64,000 bases of DNA from Paraescarpia echinospica (taxonomy: Eukaryota > Annelida > Polychaeta > Sabellida > Siboglinidae), in assembly GCA_020002185.1 (NCBI GenBank), contig CM034534.1:13546534-13610533 (forward strand), read 5' to 3'. The notes under the pieces are model-generated. The model did no database searches. It was not told where the DNA came from and saw only the letters and a list, made by a program, of their open reading frames with translations. Shown here piece by piece: positions 49,190 to 61,124 of the stretch; position 1 is the first letter of the stretch; each line of letters begins with the position of its first letter. The position numbers were made by a program, and so were the translations under genes.

Positions 49190-50080
49190 GACTCCAAGAG
49201 ACTGCCAAACAAAACCAAGAGTGCCAGACAAGACCAAGAGACTGACAAACAAGACCAAGTGCCTGCCAGACAAGACCAAGCAACTGTCAAACAAGACCAA
49301 GTGCCTTCCAGTAAAGACCAAGAGATTGCCAAACAAGAAAAAGAGGCTGCCAGACAAGACCAAGTGCCTGCCAGACAAGACCAAGAAACTGCCAAACAAG
49401 ACCAAGTGCCTTCCAGTAAAGACCAACAGACTGCCAAACAAGACAAAGAGACTGTCACACAAGACCAATTATCTGCTAAACAAGACCAAGATACTGCCAA
49501 ACAAGAATAAGAAACTGCCAAACAAGAACACAGTCTGCCAGACAGACCAACAGTCTACATGACAAGACCAAGACTGCCAAACAAGACCAAGAGACTGCCA
49601 AACAAGAACAAGTGCCTGCAAGACAAGACCAAGAAACTGCCAAACAAAACCAAATGCCTTCCAGTAAAGGCCAAGCGACTGCCAGACAAGACCAATAAAC
49701 TGTCAAACAAGACAAAGAAACTGTCACACAAGACTAACAGTCTGCCAGACAAGGCCAAGTGACTGCTAGACAAGACCAAAAGGTTGCCAGACAAGACCAA
49801 GAGGCTGCCAGACAAGACCAAGAAACTGCCAGACAAGACCAAGAGACTGCCACACAAGACCAAGTGTCTGCCAGACAAGACCAAGAGGCTGCCAGACAAG
49901 ACCAAGAGGTTGCCTGACAAGACAAAGACATTGCCATACAAGACCAAGTGTCTGCCAGACAAGACCAAGAGGTTGCCAGATAAGACAAAGAGATTGCCAC
50001 ACAAGACCATGTGTTTGCCAGACAAGATCACAAGGCTGCTAGACAATACAAAGGGATTGCCAGACAAGAGTGCGAGGTTG
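49190..50080. repeat. 21-bp tandem repeat, about 42 copies, in a heparanase intron
   Basis: The unit is of the form CAGACAAGACCAAGAGRCTGC. Because 21 is a multiple of 3 and the unit lacks stops in several frames, long spurious open frames exist on both strands (LPDKTKR plus, SWSCLAA minus). It lies wholly in the intron between heparanase exons 48524-48670 and 50091-50209. Confidence 0.95.
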
Positions 50081-50090
50081 TTAGCCTTAC

Positions 50091-50209
50091 CTGCCAGTGG
50101 CTGTGCAGTGAGTGTAAACTCGCAATGTCTGGCTGTCTTTCTCTAACATCGTCACATTGAGAACTCTTGAACCAACTAACCGCTTGAAGAGCAGCGACAA
50201 CCAATAATC
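50091..50209 (-). CDS. HPSE: Heparanase, third-last exon
   Basis: Minus strand: acceptor ctttgtag before 50209, donor gtaagg after 50091. The correct frame reads [20 protein letters not shown] and then [14 protein letters not shown], matching human [17 protein letters not shown]...LRVYLHCTN. It ends in phase 2 and completes an Arg codon with exon 48670. A longer open frame overlapping it (50028-50228) is a shadow. The 62-bp repeat starts at its acceptor. The catalytic Glu residues of GH79 lie in upstream exons not present before the gap. Confidence 0.95.
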
Positions 50210-50500
50210 CTACAAAGCAAAAGTTCACAATGATTGCTGTAGCAACTGTTTGAATAAAAGTAACAACCAGTCATTATACAAGGCAAAATGTCACACTGCT
50301 GTAGTAACTGTTTGAGTAAAAGTAACAACCAGTCATTCTACAAGGCAAAATGTCACACTGCTGTAGTAACTGTTTGAGTAAAAGTAACAACCAGTCATTC
50401 TACAAGGCAAAATGTCACACTGCTGTAGTAACTGTTTGAGTAAAAGTAACAACCAGTCATTCTACAAGGCAAAATGTCACACTGCTGTAGTAACTGTTTG
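50195..50500. repeat. 62-bp tandem repeat derived from a splice-acceptor region, runs into the gap
   Basis: The unit includes CAACCAGTCATTCTACAAGG and CACTGCTGTAGTAACTGTTT. The first, diverged copy overlaps the acceptor and first bases of heparanase exon 50091-50209. The array is cut by Ns, so its true length is unknown. Confidence 0.93.
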
Positions 50501-51500
50501 NNNNNNNNNNNNNNNNNNNNNNNNNNNNNNNNNNNNNNNNNNNNNNNNNNNNNNNNNNNNNNNNNNNNNNNNNNNNNNNNNNNNNNNNNNNNNNNNNNNN
50601 NNNNNNNNNNNNNNNNNNNNNNNNNNNNNNNNNNNNNNNNNNNNNNNNNNNNNNNNNNNNNNNNNNNNNNNNNNNNNNNNNNNNNNNNNNNNNNNNNNNN
50701 NNNNNNNNNNNNNNNNNNNNNNNNNNNNNNNNNNNNNNNNNNNNNNNNNNNNNNNNNNNNNNNNNNNNNNNNNNNNNNNNNNNNNNNNNNNNNNNNNNNN
50801 NNNNNNNNNNNNNNNNNNNNNNNNNNNNNNNNNNNNNNNNNNNNNNNNNNNNNNNNNNNNNNNNNNNNNNNNNNNNNNNNNNNNNNNNNNNNNNNNNNNN
50901 NNNNNNNNNNNNNNNNNNNNNNNNNNNNNNNNNNNNNNNNNNNNNNNNNNNNNNNNNNNNNNNNNNNNNNNNNNNNNNNNNNNNNNNNNNNNNNNNNNNN
51001 NNNNNNNNNNNNNNNNNNNNNNNNNNNNNNNNNNNNNNNNNNNNNNNNNNNNNNNNNNNNNNNNNNNNNNNNNNNNNNNNNNNNNNNNNNNNNNNNNNNN
51101 NNNNNNNNNNNNNNNNNNNNNNNNNNNNNNNNNNNNNNNNNNNNNNNNNNNNNNNNNNNNNNNNNNNNNNNNNNNNNNNNNNNNNNNNNNNNNNNNNNNN
51201 NNNNNNNNNNNNNNNNNNNNNNNNNNNNNNNNNNNNNNNNNNNNNNNNNNNNNNNNNNNNNNNNNNNNNNNNNNNNNNNNNNNNNNNNNNNNNNNNNNNN
51301 NNNNNNNNNNNNNNNNNNNNNNNNNNNNNNNNNNNNNNNNNNNNNNNNNNNNNNNNNNNNNNNNNNNNNNNNNNNNNNNNNNNNNNNNNNNNNNNNNNNN
51401 NNNNNNNNNNNNNNNNNNNNNNNNNNNNNNNNNNNNNNNNNNNNNNNNNNNNNNNNNNNNNNNNNNNNNNNNNNNNNNNNNNNNNNNNNNNNNNNNNNNN
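50501..51500. other. Assembly gap, exactly 1000 N
   Basis: The round size indicates a placeholder rather than a measured distance. It is flanked by two different tandem arrays. Confidence 0.99.
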
Positions 51501-54500
51501 CAATGGTACTGCAGTAGTTATGTTACTATTACAGTATTATGATGGTATTGTGTAGTTCTAGGGGTACTGGGGATAGGTTTACTGTTGCAACGGTACTGCA
51601 GTAGTTATGTTACTATTACAGTATTATGATGATATTGTATAGTTCTAGGGGTACTGGGGATAGGTTTACTGTTGCAATGGTACTGCAGTAGTTATGTTAC
51701 TATTACAATATTATCATGGTATTGTGTAGTTCTAGGGGTACTGGGGATAGGTTTACTGTTGCAATGGTACTGCAGTAGTTATGTTACTATTACAGTATTA
51801 TGATGGTATTGTGTAGTTCTAGGGGTACTGGGGATAGGTTTACTGTTGCAATGGTACTGCAGTAGTTATGTTACTATTACAGTATTATGATGGCATTGTA
51901 TAGTTCTAGGGGTACTGAGGATAGGTTTACTGTTGCAACGGTACTGCAGTAGTTATGTTACTATTACAGTATTATGATGGTATTGTATAGTTCTAGGGGT
52001 ACTGAGGATAGGTTTACTGTTGCAACGGTACTGCAGTAGTTATGTTACTATTACAGTATTATGATGGTATTGTGTAGTTCTAGGGGTACTGGGGATAGGT
52101 TTACTGTTGCAACGGTACTGCAGTAGTTATGTTACTATTACAGTATTATGATGGTATTGTGTAGTTCTAGGGGTACTGGGGATAGGTTTACTGTTGCAAT
52201 GGTACTGCAGTAGTTATGTTACTATTACAGTATTATGATGGTATTGTGTAGTTCCAGGGGTACTGGGGATAGGTTTACTGTTGCAATGGTACTGCAGTAG
52301 TTATGTTACTATTACAGTATTATGATGGTATTGTGTAGTTCCAGCGGTACTGAGGATAGGTTTACTGTTGCAATGGTACTGCAGTAGTTATGTTACTATT
52401 ACAGTATTATGATGGTATTGTATAGTTCTAGGGGTACTGGTAGGTTTACTGTTGCAACGGTACTGCAGTAGTTATGTTACTATTACAGTATTATGATGGT
52501 ATTGTTTAGTTCTAGGGGTACTGGGGATAGGTTTACTGTTGCAATCGTACTGCAGTAGTTATATTACTATTACAGTATTATGATGGTATTGTGTAGTTCC
52601 AGGGTTACTGGGGATAGATTTACTGTTGCAATGGTACTGCAGTAGTTATGTTACTATTACAGTATTATGATGGTATTGTGTAGTTCTAGGGGTACTGGGG
52701 ATATGTTTACTGTTGCAACGGTACTTGAGTTGTTATGTTACTATTACAGTATTATGATGGTATTGTGTAGTTCTAGGGGTACTGGGGATAGATTTACTGT
52801 TGCAATGGTACTGCAGTAGTTATGTTACTATTACAGTATTATGATGGTATTGTGTAGTTCTAGGGGTACTGGGGATAGGTTTACTGTTGCAACGGTACTG
52901 CAGTAGTTATGTTACTATTACAGTATTATGATGGTATTGTGTAGTTCTAGGGGTACTGGGGATAGGTTTACTGTTGCAACGGTACTTGAGTAGTTATGTT
53001 ACTATTACAGTATTATGATGGTATTGTGTAGTTCTAGGGGTACTGGGGATAGATTTACTGTTGCAATGGTACTGCAGTAGTTATGTTACTATTACAGTAT
53101 TATGATGGTATTGTGTAGTTCTAGGGGTACTGGGGATAGGTTTACTGTTGCAATGGTACTGCAGTAGTTATGTTACTATTACAGTATTATGATGGTATTG
53201 TGTAGTTCTAGGGGTACTGGGGATAGGTTTACTGTTGCAATGGTACTGCAGTAGTTATGTTACTATTACAGTATTATGATGGTATTGTGTAGTTCCAGGG
53301 GTACTGGGGATAGGTTTACTGTTGCAACGGTACTGCAGTAGTTATGTTACTATTACAGTATTATGATGGTATTGTATAGTTCTAGGGGTACTGGGGATAG
53401 GTTTACTGTTGCAATGGTACTGCAGTAGTTATGTTACTATTACAGTATTATGATGGTATTGTGTAGTTCTAGGGGTACTGGGGATAGGTTTACTGTTGCA
53501 ACGGTACTGCAGTAGTTATGTTACTATTACAGTATTATGATGGTATTGTGTAGTTCTAGGGGTACTGGGGATAGGTTTACTGTTGCAATGGTACTGCAGT
53601 AGTTATGTTACTATTACAGTATTATGATGGTATTGTGTAGTTCTAGGGGTACTGGGGATAGGTTTACTGTTGCAACGGTACTGCAGTAGTTATGTTACTA
53701 TTACAGTATTATGATGGTATTGTGTAGTTCTAGGGGTACTGGGGATAGGTTTACTGTTGCAACGGTACTGCAGTAGTTATGTTACTATTACAGTATTATG
53801 ATGGTATTGTATAGTTCTAGGGGTACTGGGGATAGGTTTACTGTTGCAACGGTACTGCAGTAGTTATGTTACTATTACAGTATTATGATGGTATTGTGTA
53901 GTTCTAGGGGTACTGGGGATAGGTTTACTGTTGCAATGGTACTGCAGTAGTTATGTTACTATTACAGTATTATGATGGTATTGTGTAGTTCCAGGGGTAC
54001 TGGGGATAGGTTTACTGTTGCAATGGTACTGCAGTAGTTATGTTACTATTACAGTATTATGATGGTATTGTGTAGTTCCAGGGGTACTGGGGATAGGTTT
54101 ACTGTTGCAACGGTACTGCAGTAGTTATGTTACTATTACAGTATTATGATGGTATTGTGTAGTTCTAGGGGTACTGGGGATAGGTTTACTGTTGCAACGG
54201 TACTGCAGTAGTTATGTTACTATTACAGTATTATGATGGTATTGTATAGTTCTAGGGGTACTGGGGATAGGTTTACTGTTGCAACGGTACTGCAGTAGTT
54301 ATGTTACTATTACAGTATTATGATGGTATTGTGTAGTTCTAGGGGTACTGGGGATAGGTTTACTGTTGCAATGGTACTGCAGTAGTTATGTTACTATTAC
54401 AGTATTATGATGGTATTGTGTAGTTCTAGGGGTACTGGGGATAGGTTTACTGTTGCAATGGTACTGCAGTAGTTATGTTACTATTACAGTATTATGATGG

Positions 54501-57500
54501 TATTGTGTAGTTCTAGGGGTACTGGGGATAGGTTTACTGTTGCAATGGTACTGCAGTAGTTATGTTACTATTACAGTATTATGATGGTATTGTGTAGTTC
54601 TAGGGGTACTGGGGATAGGTTTACTGTTGCAATGGTACTGCAGTAGTTATGTTACTATTACAGTATTATGATGGTATTGTGTAGTTCTAGGGGTACTGGG
54701 GATAGGTTTACTGTTGGTACTGCAGTAGTTATGTTACTATTACAATATTATCATGGTATTGTGTAGTTCTAGGGGTACTGGGGATAGGTTTACTGTTGCA
54801 ATGGTACTGCAGTAGTTATGTTACTATTACAGTATTATGATGGTATTGTGTAGTTCTAGGGGTACTGGGGATAGGTTTACTGTTGCAATGGTACTGCAGT
54901 AGTTATGTTACTATTACAGTATTATGATGGTATTGTGTAGTTCTAGGGGTACTGGGGATAGGTTTACTGTTGCAATGGTACTGCAGTAGTTATGTTACTA
55001 TTACAGTATTATGATGGTATTGTATAGTTCTAGGGGTACTGGGGATAGGTTTACTGTTGCAACGGTACTGCAGTAGTTATGTTACTATTACAGTATTATG
55101 ATGGTATTGTTAGTTCTAGGGGTACTGGGGATAGGTTTACTGTTGCAATGGTACTGCAGTAGTTATGTTACTATTACAGTATTATGATGGTATTGTGTAG
55201 TTCTAGGGGTACTGGGGATAGGTTTACTGTTGCAATGGTACTGCAGTAGTTATGTTACTATTACAGTATTATGATGGTATTGTGTAGTTCCAGGGGTACT
55301 GGGGATAGGTTTACTGTTGCAACGGTACTGCAGTAGTTATGTTACTATTACAGTATTATGATGGTATTGTGTAGTTCTAGGGGTACTGGGGATAGGTTTA
55401 CTGTTGCAACGGTACTGCAGTAGTTATGTTACTATTACAGTATTATGATGGTATTGTATAGTTCTAGGGGTACTGGTAGGTTTACTGTTGCAACGGTACT
55501 GCAGTAGTTATGTTACTATTACAGTATTATGATGGTATTGTTTAGTTCTAGGGGTACTGGGGATAGGTTTACTGTTGCAATGGTACTGCAGTAGTTATGT
55601 TACTATTACAGTATTATGATGGTATTGTGTAGTTCCAGGGGTACTGGGGATAGGTTTACTGTTGCAATGGTACTGCAGTAGTTATGTTACTATTACAGTA
55701 TTATGATGGTATTGTGTAGTTCTAGGGGTACTGGGGATAGGTTTACTGTTGCAACGGTACTGCAGTAGTTATGTTACTATTACAGTATTATGATGGTATT
55801 GTGTAGTTCTAGGGGTACTGGGGATAGGTTTACTGTTGCAATGGTACTGCAGTAGTTATGTTACTATTACAGTATTATGATGGTATTGTGTAGTTCTAGG
55901 GGTACTGGGGATAGGTTTACTGTTGCAATGGTACTGCAGTAGTTATGTTACTATTACAGTATTATGATGGTATTGTATAGTTCTAGGGGTACTGGGGATA
56001 GGTTTACTGTTGCAACGGTACTGCAGTAGTTATGTTACTATTACAGTATTATGATGGTATTGTATAGTTCTAGGGGTACTGGGGATAGGTTTACTGTTGC
56101 AACGGTACTGCAGTAGTTATGTTACTATTACAGTATTATGATGGTATTGTAGTTCTAGGGGTACTGGGGATAGGTTTACTGTTGCAACGGTACTGCAGTA
56201 GTTATGTTACTATTACAGTATTATGATGGTATTGTGTAGTTCTAGGGGTACTGGGGATAGGTTTACTGTTGCAATGGTACTGCAGTAGTTATGTTACTAT
56301 TACAGTATTATGATGGTATTGTGTAGTTCTAGGGGTACTGGGGATAGGTTTACTGTTGCAATGGTACTGCAGTAGTTATGTTACTATTACAGTATTATGA
56401 TGGTATTGTGTAGTTCTAGGGGTACTGGGGATAGGTTTACTGTTGCAACGGTACTGCAGTAGTTATGTTACTATTACAGTATTATGATGGTATTGTGTAG
56501 TTCTAGGGGTACTGGGGATAGGTTTACTGTTGCAACGGTACTGCAGTAGTTATGTTACTATTACAGTATTATGATGGTATTGTGTAGTTCTAGGGGTACT
56601 GGGGATAGGTTTACTGTTGCAACGGTACTGCAGTAGTTATGTTACTATTACAGTATTATGATGGTATTGTGTAGTTCTAGGGGTACTGGGGATAGGTTTA
56701 CTGTTGCAACGGTACTGCAGTAGTTATGTTACTATTACAGTATTATGATGGTATTGTGTAGTTCTAGGGGTACTGGGGATAGGTTTACTGTTGCAATGGT
56801 ACTGCAGTAGTTATGTTACTATTACAGTATTATGATGGTATTGTTTAGTTCTAGGGGTACTGGGGATAGGTTTACTGTTGCAATGGTACTGCAGTAGTTA
56901 TGTTACTATTACAGTATTATGATGGTATTGTGTAGTTCTAGGGGTACTGGGGATAGGTTTACTGTTGCAATGGTACTGCAGTAGTTATGTTACTATTACA
57001 GTATTATGATGGTATTGTGTAGTTCTAGGGGTACTGGGGATAGGTTTACTGTTGCAACGGTACTGCAGTAGTTATGTTACTATTACAGTATTATGATGGT
57101 ATTATGTAGTTCTAGGGGTACTGGGGATAGGTTTACTGTTGCAATGGTACTGCAGTAGTTATGTTACTATTACAGTATTATGATGGTATTGTGTAGTTCT
57201 AGGGGTACTGGGGATAGGTTTACTGTTGCAATGGTACTGCAGTAGTTATGTTACTATTACAGTATTATGATGGTATTGTGTAGTTCTAGGGGTACTGGGG
57301 ATAGGTTTACTGTTGCAATGGTACTGCAGTAGTTATGTTACTATTACAGTATTATGATGGTATTGTGTAGTTCTAGGGGTACTGGGGATAGGTTTACTGT
57401 TGCAACTTTACTGCAGTAGTTATGTTACTATTACAGTATTATGATGGTATTGTGTAGTTCTAGGGGTACTGGGGATAGGTTTACTGTTGCAACGGTACTG

Positions 57501-57806
57501 CAGTAGTTATGTTACTATTACAGTATTATGATGGTATTGTGTAGTTCTAGGGGTACTGGGGATAGGTTTACTGTTGCAACGGTACTGCAGTAGTTATGTT
57601 ACTATTACAGTATTATGATGGTATTGTGTAGTTCTAGGGGTACTGGGGATAGGTTTACTGTTGCAACGGTACTGCAGTAGTTATGTTACTATTACAGTAT
57701 TATGATGGTATTGTGTAGTTCTAGGGGTACTGGGGATAGGTTTACTGTTGCAATGGTACTGCAGTAGTTATGTTACTATTACAGTATTATGATGGTATTG
57801 TGTAGT
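51501..57806. repeat. 87-bp minisatellite, about 72 copies
   Basis: The unit contains GGTACTGCAGTAGTTATGTT, ACAGTATTATGATGGTATTG and TAGTTCTAGGGGTACTGGGG. The period was checked from 51505 to 51592. Copies are very similar, with recurring variants (CAAT/CAAC, TGTAG/TATAG, TTCTAG/TTCCAG) and rare indels. It has stops in every frame, so it is not coding. Its left end touches the gap. Confidence 0.97.
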
Positions 57807-57939
57807 ATCATTGAATAACAAATTAACCAGGAAAGCAGTTGTATACCATATTTTATGCGTGGTGCCATAGTTTTTTAATCAATTGAATAACCTATTTATT
57901 TATTTCCGTGCTGCTAGAAGCACAACAGAACAAATTTTC

Positions 57940-58660
57940 AACCTTTTGGTCCTCGAGGCAGTGGCACGCAGCTCTATGGAACACCATGAAAATGTACAAC
58001 ATCGGACAGAACCTTATACCAGCTGTATACAAAGGCCATCAGCGCGGTTCTTGTCAACGGTTCCATGGGAGAGTGGTTCCGCACCACAGACGGCGTGAGG
58101 CAGGGCTGCCTCCTGTCTCCGACACTGTTCAACATCAGGAGCATCAGTCTCAAATCCAAGCTCAGACTCATGCGTGCCCTGGTCATCTCCATCTACCTGT
58201 ACGCATGCGAGACATGGACACTAACAGCAGAACTTGAGAGGAGAATACAAGATATTGAAATGAGGTGCTTCCGAAAGATCTTGGGCATCAGCTGCACTGA
58301 CCATGTCACCAACGAGACTGTGCGCCAGATGATTGAAGCACTCAAAGAGCCTTACGAGGAACTGCTGACAACAGGTGGAAAAAGGAAGCTCCAGTGGTGT
58401 GGCCATGTAACAAGACCAGGTGGCCTAGCCAACACCGTTCTCCAGGGCATGGTGGAAGGAAAAAGAAGACCAGGAAAACAAAAAAGAAGAAGTGGGCGGA
58501 CAACATCCAAGAATGGACCGGGATGGACTTTGCTACAACCGAAGTCCTTGCCCGAAACCACCAGTGATGGAGGGAGCTGTCCCGAAAGGCATCAGTGGTG
58601 CCCCCATGACCTTCAGTTTCAGGATAGAGATGAGATGATTATTTATTTCATTAATTGATT
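57940..58660 (+). mobile_element. RTE-like LINE ORF2 fragment, internally deleted
   Basis: The plus-strand frame reads GEWFRTTDGVRQGCLLSPTL, then jumps past the FADD region to LMRALVISIYLYACETWTLT, DIEMRCFRKILGISCTDHVT and KLQWCGHVTRPGG, the C-terminus of RTE-type reverse-transcriptase proteins. It is 5' truncated and has an internal deletion near 58135. It sits just upstream of the first visible FANCI exon. Confidence 0.9.
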
Positions 58661-58855
58661 TATTTCAATTGTTCTAAAATGCTTTTTATTTTGTCAATGC
58701 ATTGATTAACTATAAATCAAGATATCGCGCAGAATAAGAACTATTATTATTATTATCGTGTGACCTTGGAGGTAGATAATTCAAAATTGTGAACCAAATG
58801 AAATTGCTGCATTGATAGTTCAATGTATTGTCACAATTCTGTTTATGTCCCACAG

Positions 58856-59036
58856 TGCACTGGGCTGGGATAATGTCACTCAAGGTCTCGTTCAACTTGG
58901 CTTTATTCTGATGGACACATTCGGCCCAAAAGCCGCTTTTGGCAAAGTCGTCGAAACAATAGCTCCTCCTGGTGGAGAGACACCAAACCAGAAAGCTTGC
59001 CACCTTGGTTCCGACATACTTCTGAACACTTTCAAG
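58856..59036 (+). CDS. FANCI: FANCI, internal exon (about human residues 385-444)
   Basis: The acceptor gtcccacag is before 58856. The frame reads GWDNVTQGLVQLGFILMD, then KACHLGSDILLNTFK, matching human FANCI HVTQGLVELGFILMDSYGP...ACKLGANILLETFK. The donor is gcaagg, a GC-type donor. It joins in phase 0 to 59358. A GT donor 35 bases further (59072) would break the frame. FANCI pairs with FANCD2 in the nuclear ID2 clamp that acts on DNA interstrand cross-links. All upstream exons are missing from the window. Confidence 0.95.
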
Positions 59037-59357
59037 GCAAGGCAATGTTTAATAAATAATTACATTTCAAGGTATGCTTTGTCTAAAGGTATTATTGATT
59101 TTGTTTTAATTGAAGTATGCACATGTGTAAATACACATCAAAACCTTTAGTCCATATACTCTTTGTAATAATAATAAGGTAACTTGTATTGCGCCTAAGT
59201 TCTTGGAAACCAAGCTCAGACGTGCATCGTAGCGTAAGGTTTCTAACATTAACTGCTTTTCATCGATCTTACATTTCTGGTTATTCCTAGGAATCTTGCA
59301 ATCAGTGTTTTTTTCTGCGACCACGAGTGACCTCTGACCTTTGCCGTTTTTCCGTAG

Positions 59358-59445
59358 ATTCACGATGTTGTTCGACAAGAAATAATCGAGCAGATACTTA
59401 ATCGGGTCGTAACCAAGACAACGTCTCCAGTCTCTCATTTCATTG
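59358..59445 (+). CDS. FANCI: FANCI, internal exon
   Basis: Acceptor ttttccgtag, donor gtaggt. It reads [20 protein letters not shown] and TTSPVSHFI, matching human [20 protein letters not shown]. It enters in phase 0 and leaves in phase 1, completing an Ala codon with 59773. Confidence 0.95.
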
Positions 59446-59623
59446 GTAGGTCTAGTCTTGTTCCAAGTGGATATGTTCATTGATTGTGTGAGTAGTGTTC
59501 AGGTTATTTGAAACGTTAATTGAGAGCACGTGGTACACTTCCTAGGTAGGCATAAATTACTAAGACCATGTCAACTTTTTTGGGAAGGAACCTTTGTATC
59601 ACTGCTGTGTCATTTTGATGTCT

Positions 59624-59790
59624 TTACCATGATGATAATGACCTGTAATTTTGCAGTACTGGTATCTTAATATGATACCGTTACCATGGTAACAGTGACC
59701 TGTATCTTGCAGCACTGCTGTCTCACTGATGCTGGTACCATGCCCATTGTAACAATGACCCGTATCTTGCAGCTCTGCTGTCGAAGACTG
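59624..59790 (+). repeat. Three tandem copies of a FANCI intron-exon border (about 57 bp)
   Basis: The copies start near 59624, 59681 and 59736. Each holds TACCAT, TGACC, GTAT/GTAA and a TTGCAG acceptor followed by CTG.TRTC. Only the third is joined to open coding sequence (59773 onward). Confidence 0.75.
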
Positions 59791-59974
59791 TCATGTCAGC
59801 GCCCCAGGTCATGCTCGACTTGCAGCCGAAAGTTCGAGAGGCATTCGACTACCTGCCGCTGTTGCCATTGGCAACAGCCCATGGTCTGCTCAGTGCCATT
59901 CTGCCGCTGATGAAGATCAGCACAACCCTGAAGGACTCTCTCAGTCTCATCCTCAAGAAGACAATGTTCTCTAG
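59773..59974 (+). CDS. FANCI: FANCI, exon with the conserved monoubiquitination lysine
   Basis: Acceptor tatcttgcag, donor gtacct. It reads LLSKTVMSAPQVMLDLQPKV, REAFDYLPLLPL, then DSLSLILKKTMFS. The second Lys of LKK (codon 59958-59960) aligns with the human monoubiquitinated lysine in LVLRKAMFA. The phases are 1 in and 2 out. Lysine ubiquitination locks the ID2 clamp on DNA, so the conservation suggests a working pathway. Confidence 0.95.
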
Positions 59975-60719
59975 GTACCTGCAATAAGCACAAATTTCAT
60001 ATTTTGTTTACATTGTTTCACTCAGATATTGCCTTTCTCTAGGTTAATTGAAGGTGATCTGAGGATCGTTTCATTAAGATCATGGTCTCATAAGGATCCA
60101 TCATTAAACAGAATCCGTTTTTAAATATAAGAAGCTTTTTGAAATGCAAAAAGCCGGGCCATATCATAGAGGACACTATTTCTGTGACACTGGCAAAAAT
60201 GTATTAATGGCGCACCCTGGTGTTGGCAGTTTTCAGTTTAAAAGACCACTGTTAAAGAGCAAAATCAATCAGTTAAATCAGCCTTATGAGCTCATAGGAA
60301 TGTCAATGATATAGTTCCCTTGTCTCTTCTCTTATGCAGAATCTCTGACTCTAGCAAAGGGATGTAATACTTTTTGTAGGAAGTTCACATAAGTAGTTGT
60401 ACTTTGTCACAGTTGGAGTTGGGAGTGTGGGAACCAGCCAACTTCAAAGGTATTCATGGGTAATGACGCCTGCCTCCACAAAAAGTGCCAATAGCGGTTG
60501 TTCACAAAATTTAGTTGTCAGTCATTCCGCAGGTAGAACCACTGCATTATGTTAAAACTATGACCTGCTGCACGGAAAGCCGTAATTGGCGACTGCAGAA
60601 ATTAAGTGGACGTAGAGTTTAAGTTTAAAATACTGTTGTGCTGACAATTGCTGACCGTGGTTTCTTGATCCATGGCTGGGTGCAAAGGTAGTTTTGTGTA
60701 ATATCTTACATTGACGTTT

Positions 60720-60975
60720 TGAGTTGACCCCTAAATAAGATGCTGTGTCTATTGTATGTTGATGTTTTGAGGTGAACCCCAAGTGAGATGCTGTGACTAT
60801 TGTACACTGATGTTTTGAGGGGACCCTTAAGTGAGATGCTGTGTTTTGAGGTGACCCCTTAAGTGAGATGCTGTGTTTTGAGGTGACCCCTAAATGAGAT
60901 GCTGTGTTTTGAGGTAACCCCTAAATGAGATGCTGTGTCTATCGTAGATTGATGTTTTGAGATGACTCCCTAAGT
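60720..60975. repeat. Degenerate tandem repeat of a GAGATGCTGTG...TTTTGAGGTGACCC unit
   Basis: About seven irregular copies (31-60 bases) in the FANCI intron, ending just before the next acceptor. Confidence 0.8.
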
Positions 60976-60997
60976 GGTCTGTGTTTGTGTGTTGCAG

Positions 60998-61112
60998 ACA
61001 GCTCGAGAGTCGTCGTATCGCGGTGGGCGGTTACCTTCTCATGCTCCAACACTTCCGTGTCCTGGGAGGCTCGGCCTGTAGTCAGGCCAGTCAGTCCCTC
61101 TCACTCAGTCAG
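60998..61112 (+). CDS. FANCI: FANCI, exon with the SQ phosphorylation cluster
   Basis: Acceptor gtgttgcag, donor gtcagt. It reads QLESRRIAVGGYLLMLQHF, then SACSQASQSLSLSQ. The three SQ sites (codons at 61080, 61089 and 61107) match the spacing of the human cluster phosphorylated by ATR-type kinases, SSSQCSQSLSVSQ. It enters in phase 2 and leaves in phase 0. Confidence 0.96.
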
Positions 61113-61124
61113 GTCAGTCCAGCA

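Noticed and set aside
50028..50228. Minus-strand frame beginning [20 protein letters not shown], looking like a signal peptide
   Set aside because: It is a shadow. The heparanase exon 50091-50209 uses another frame ([14 protein letters not shown]) with correct splice phases.
50412..51542. Open frames of about 350 residues across 50.4-51.5 kb on both strands
   Set aside because: They consist of the run of Ns translated as X.
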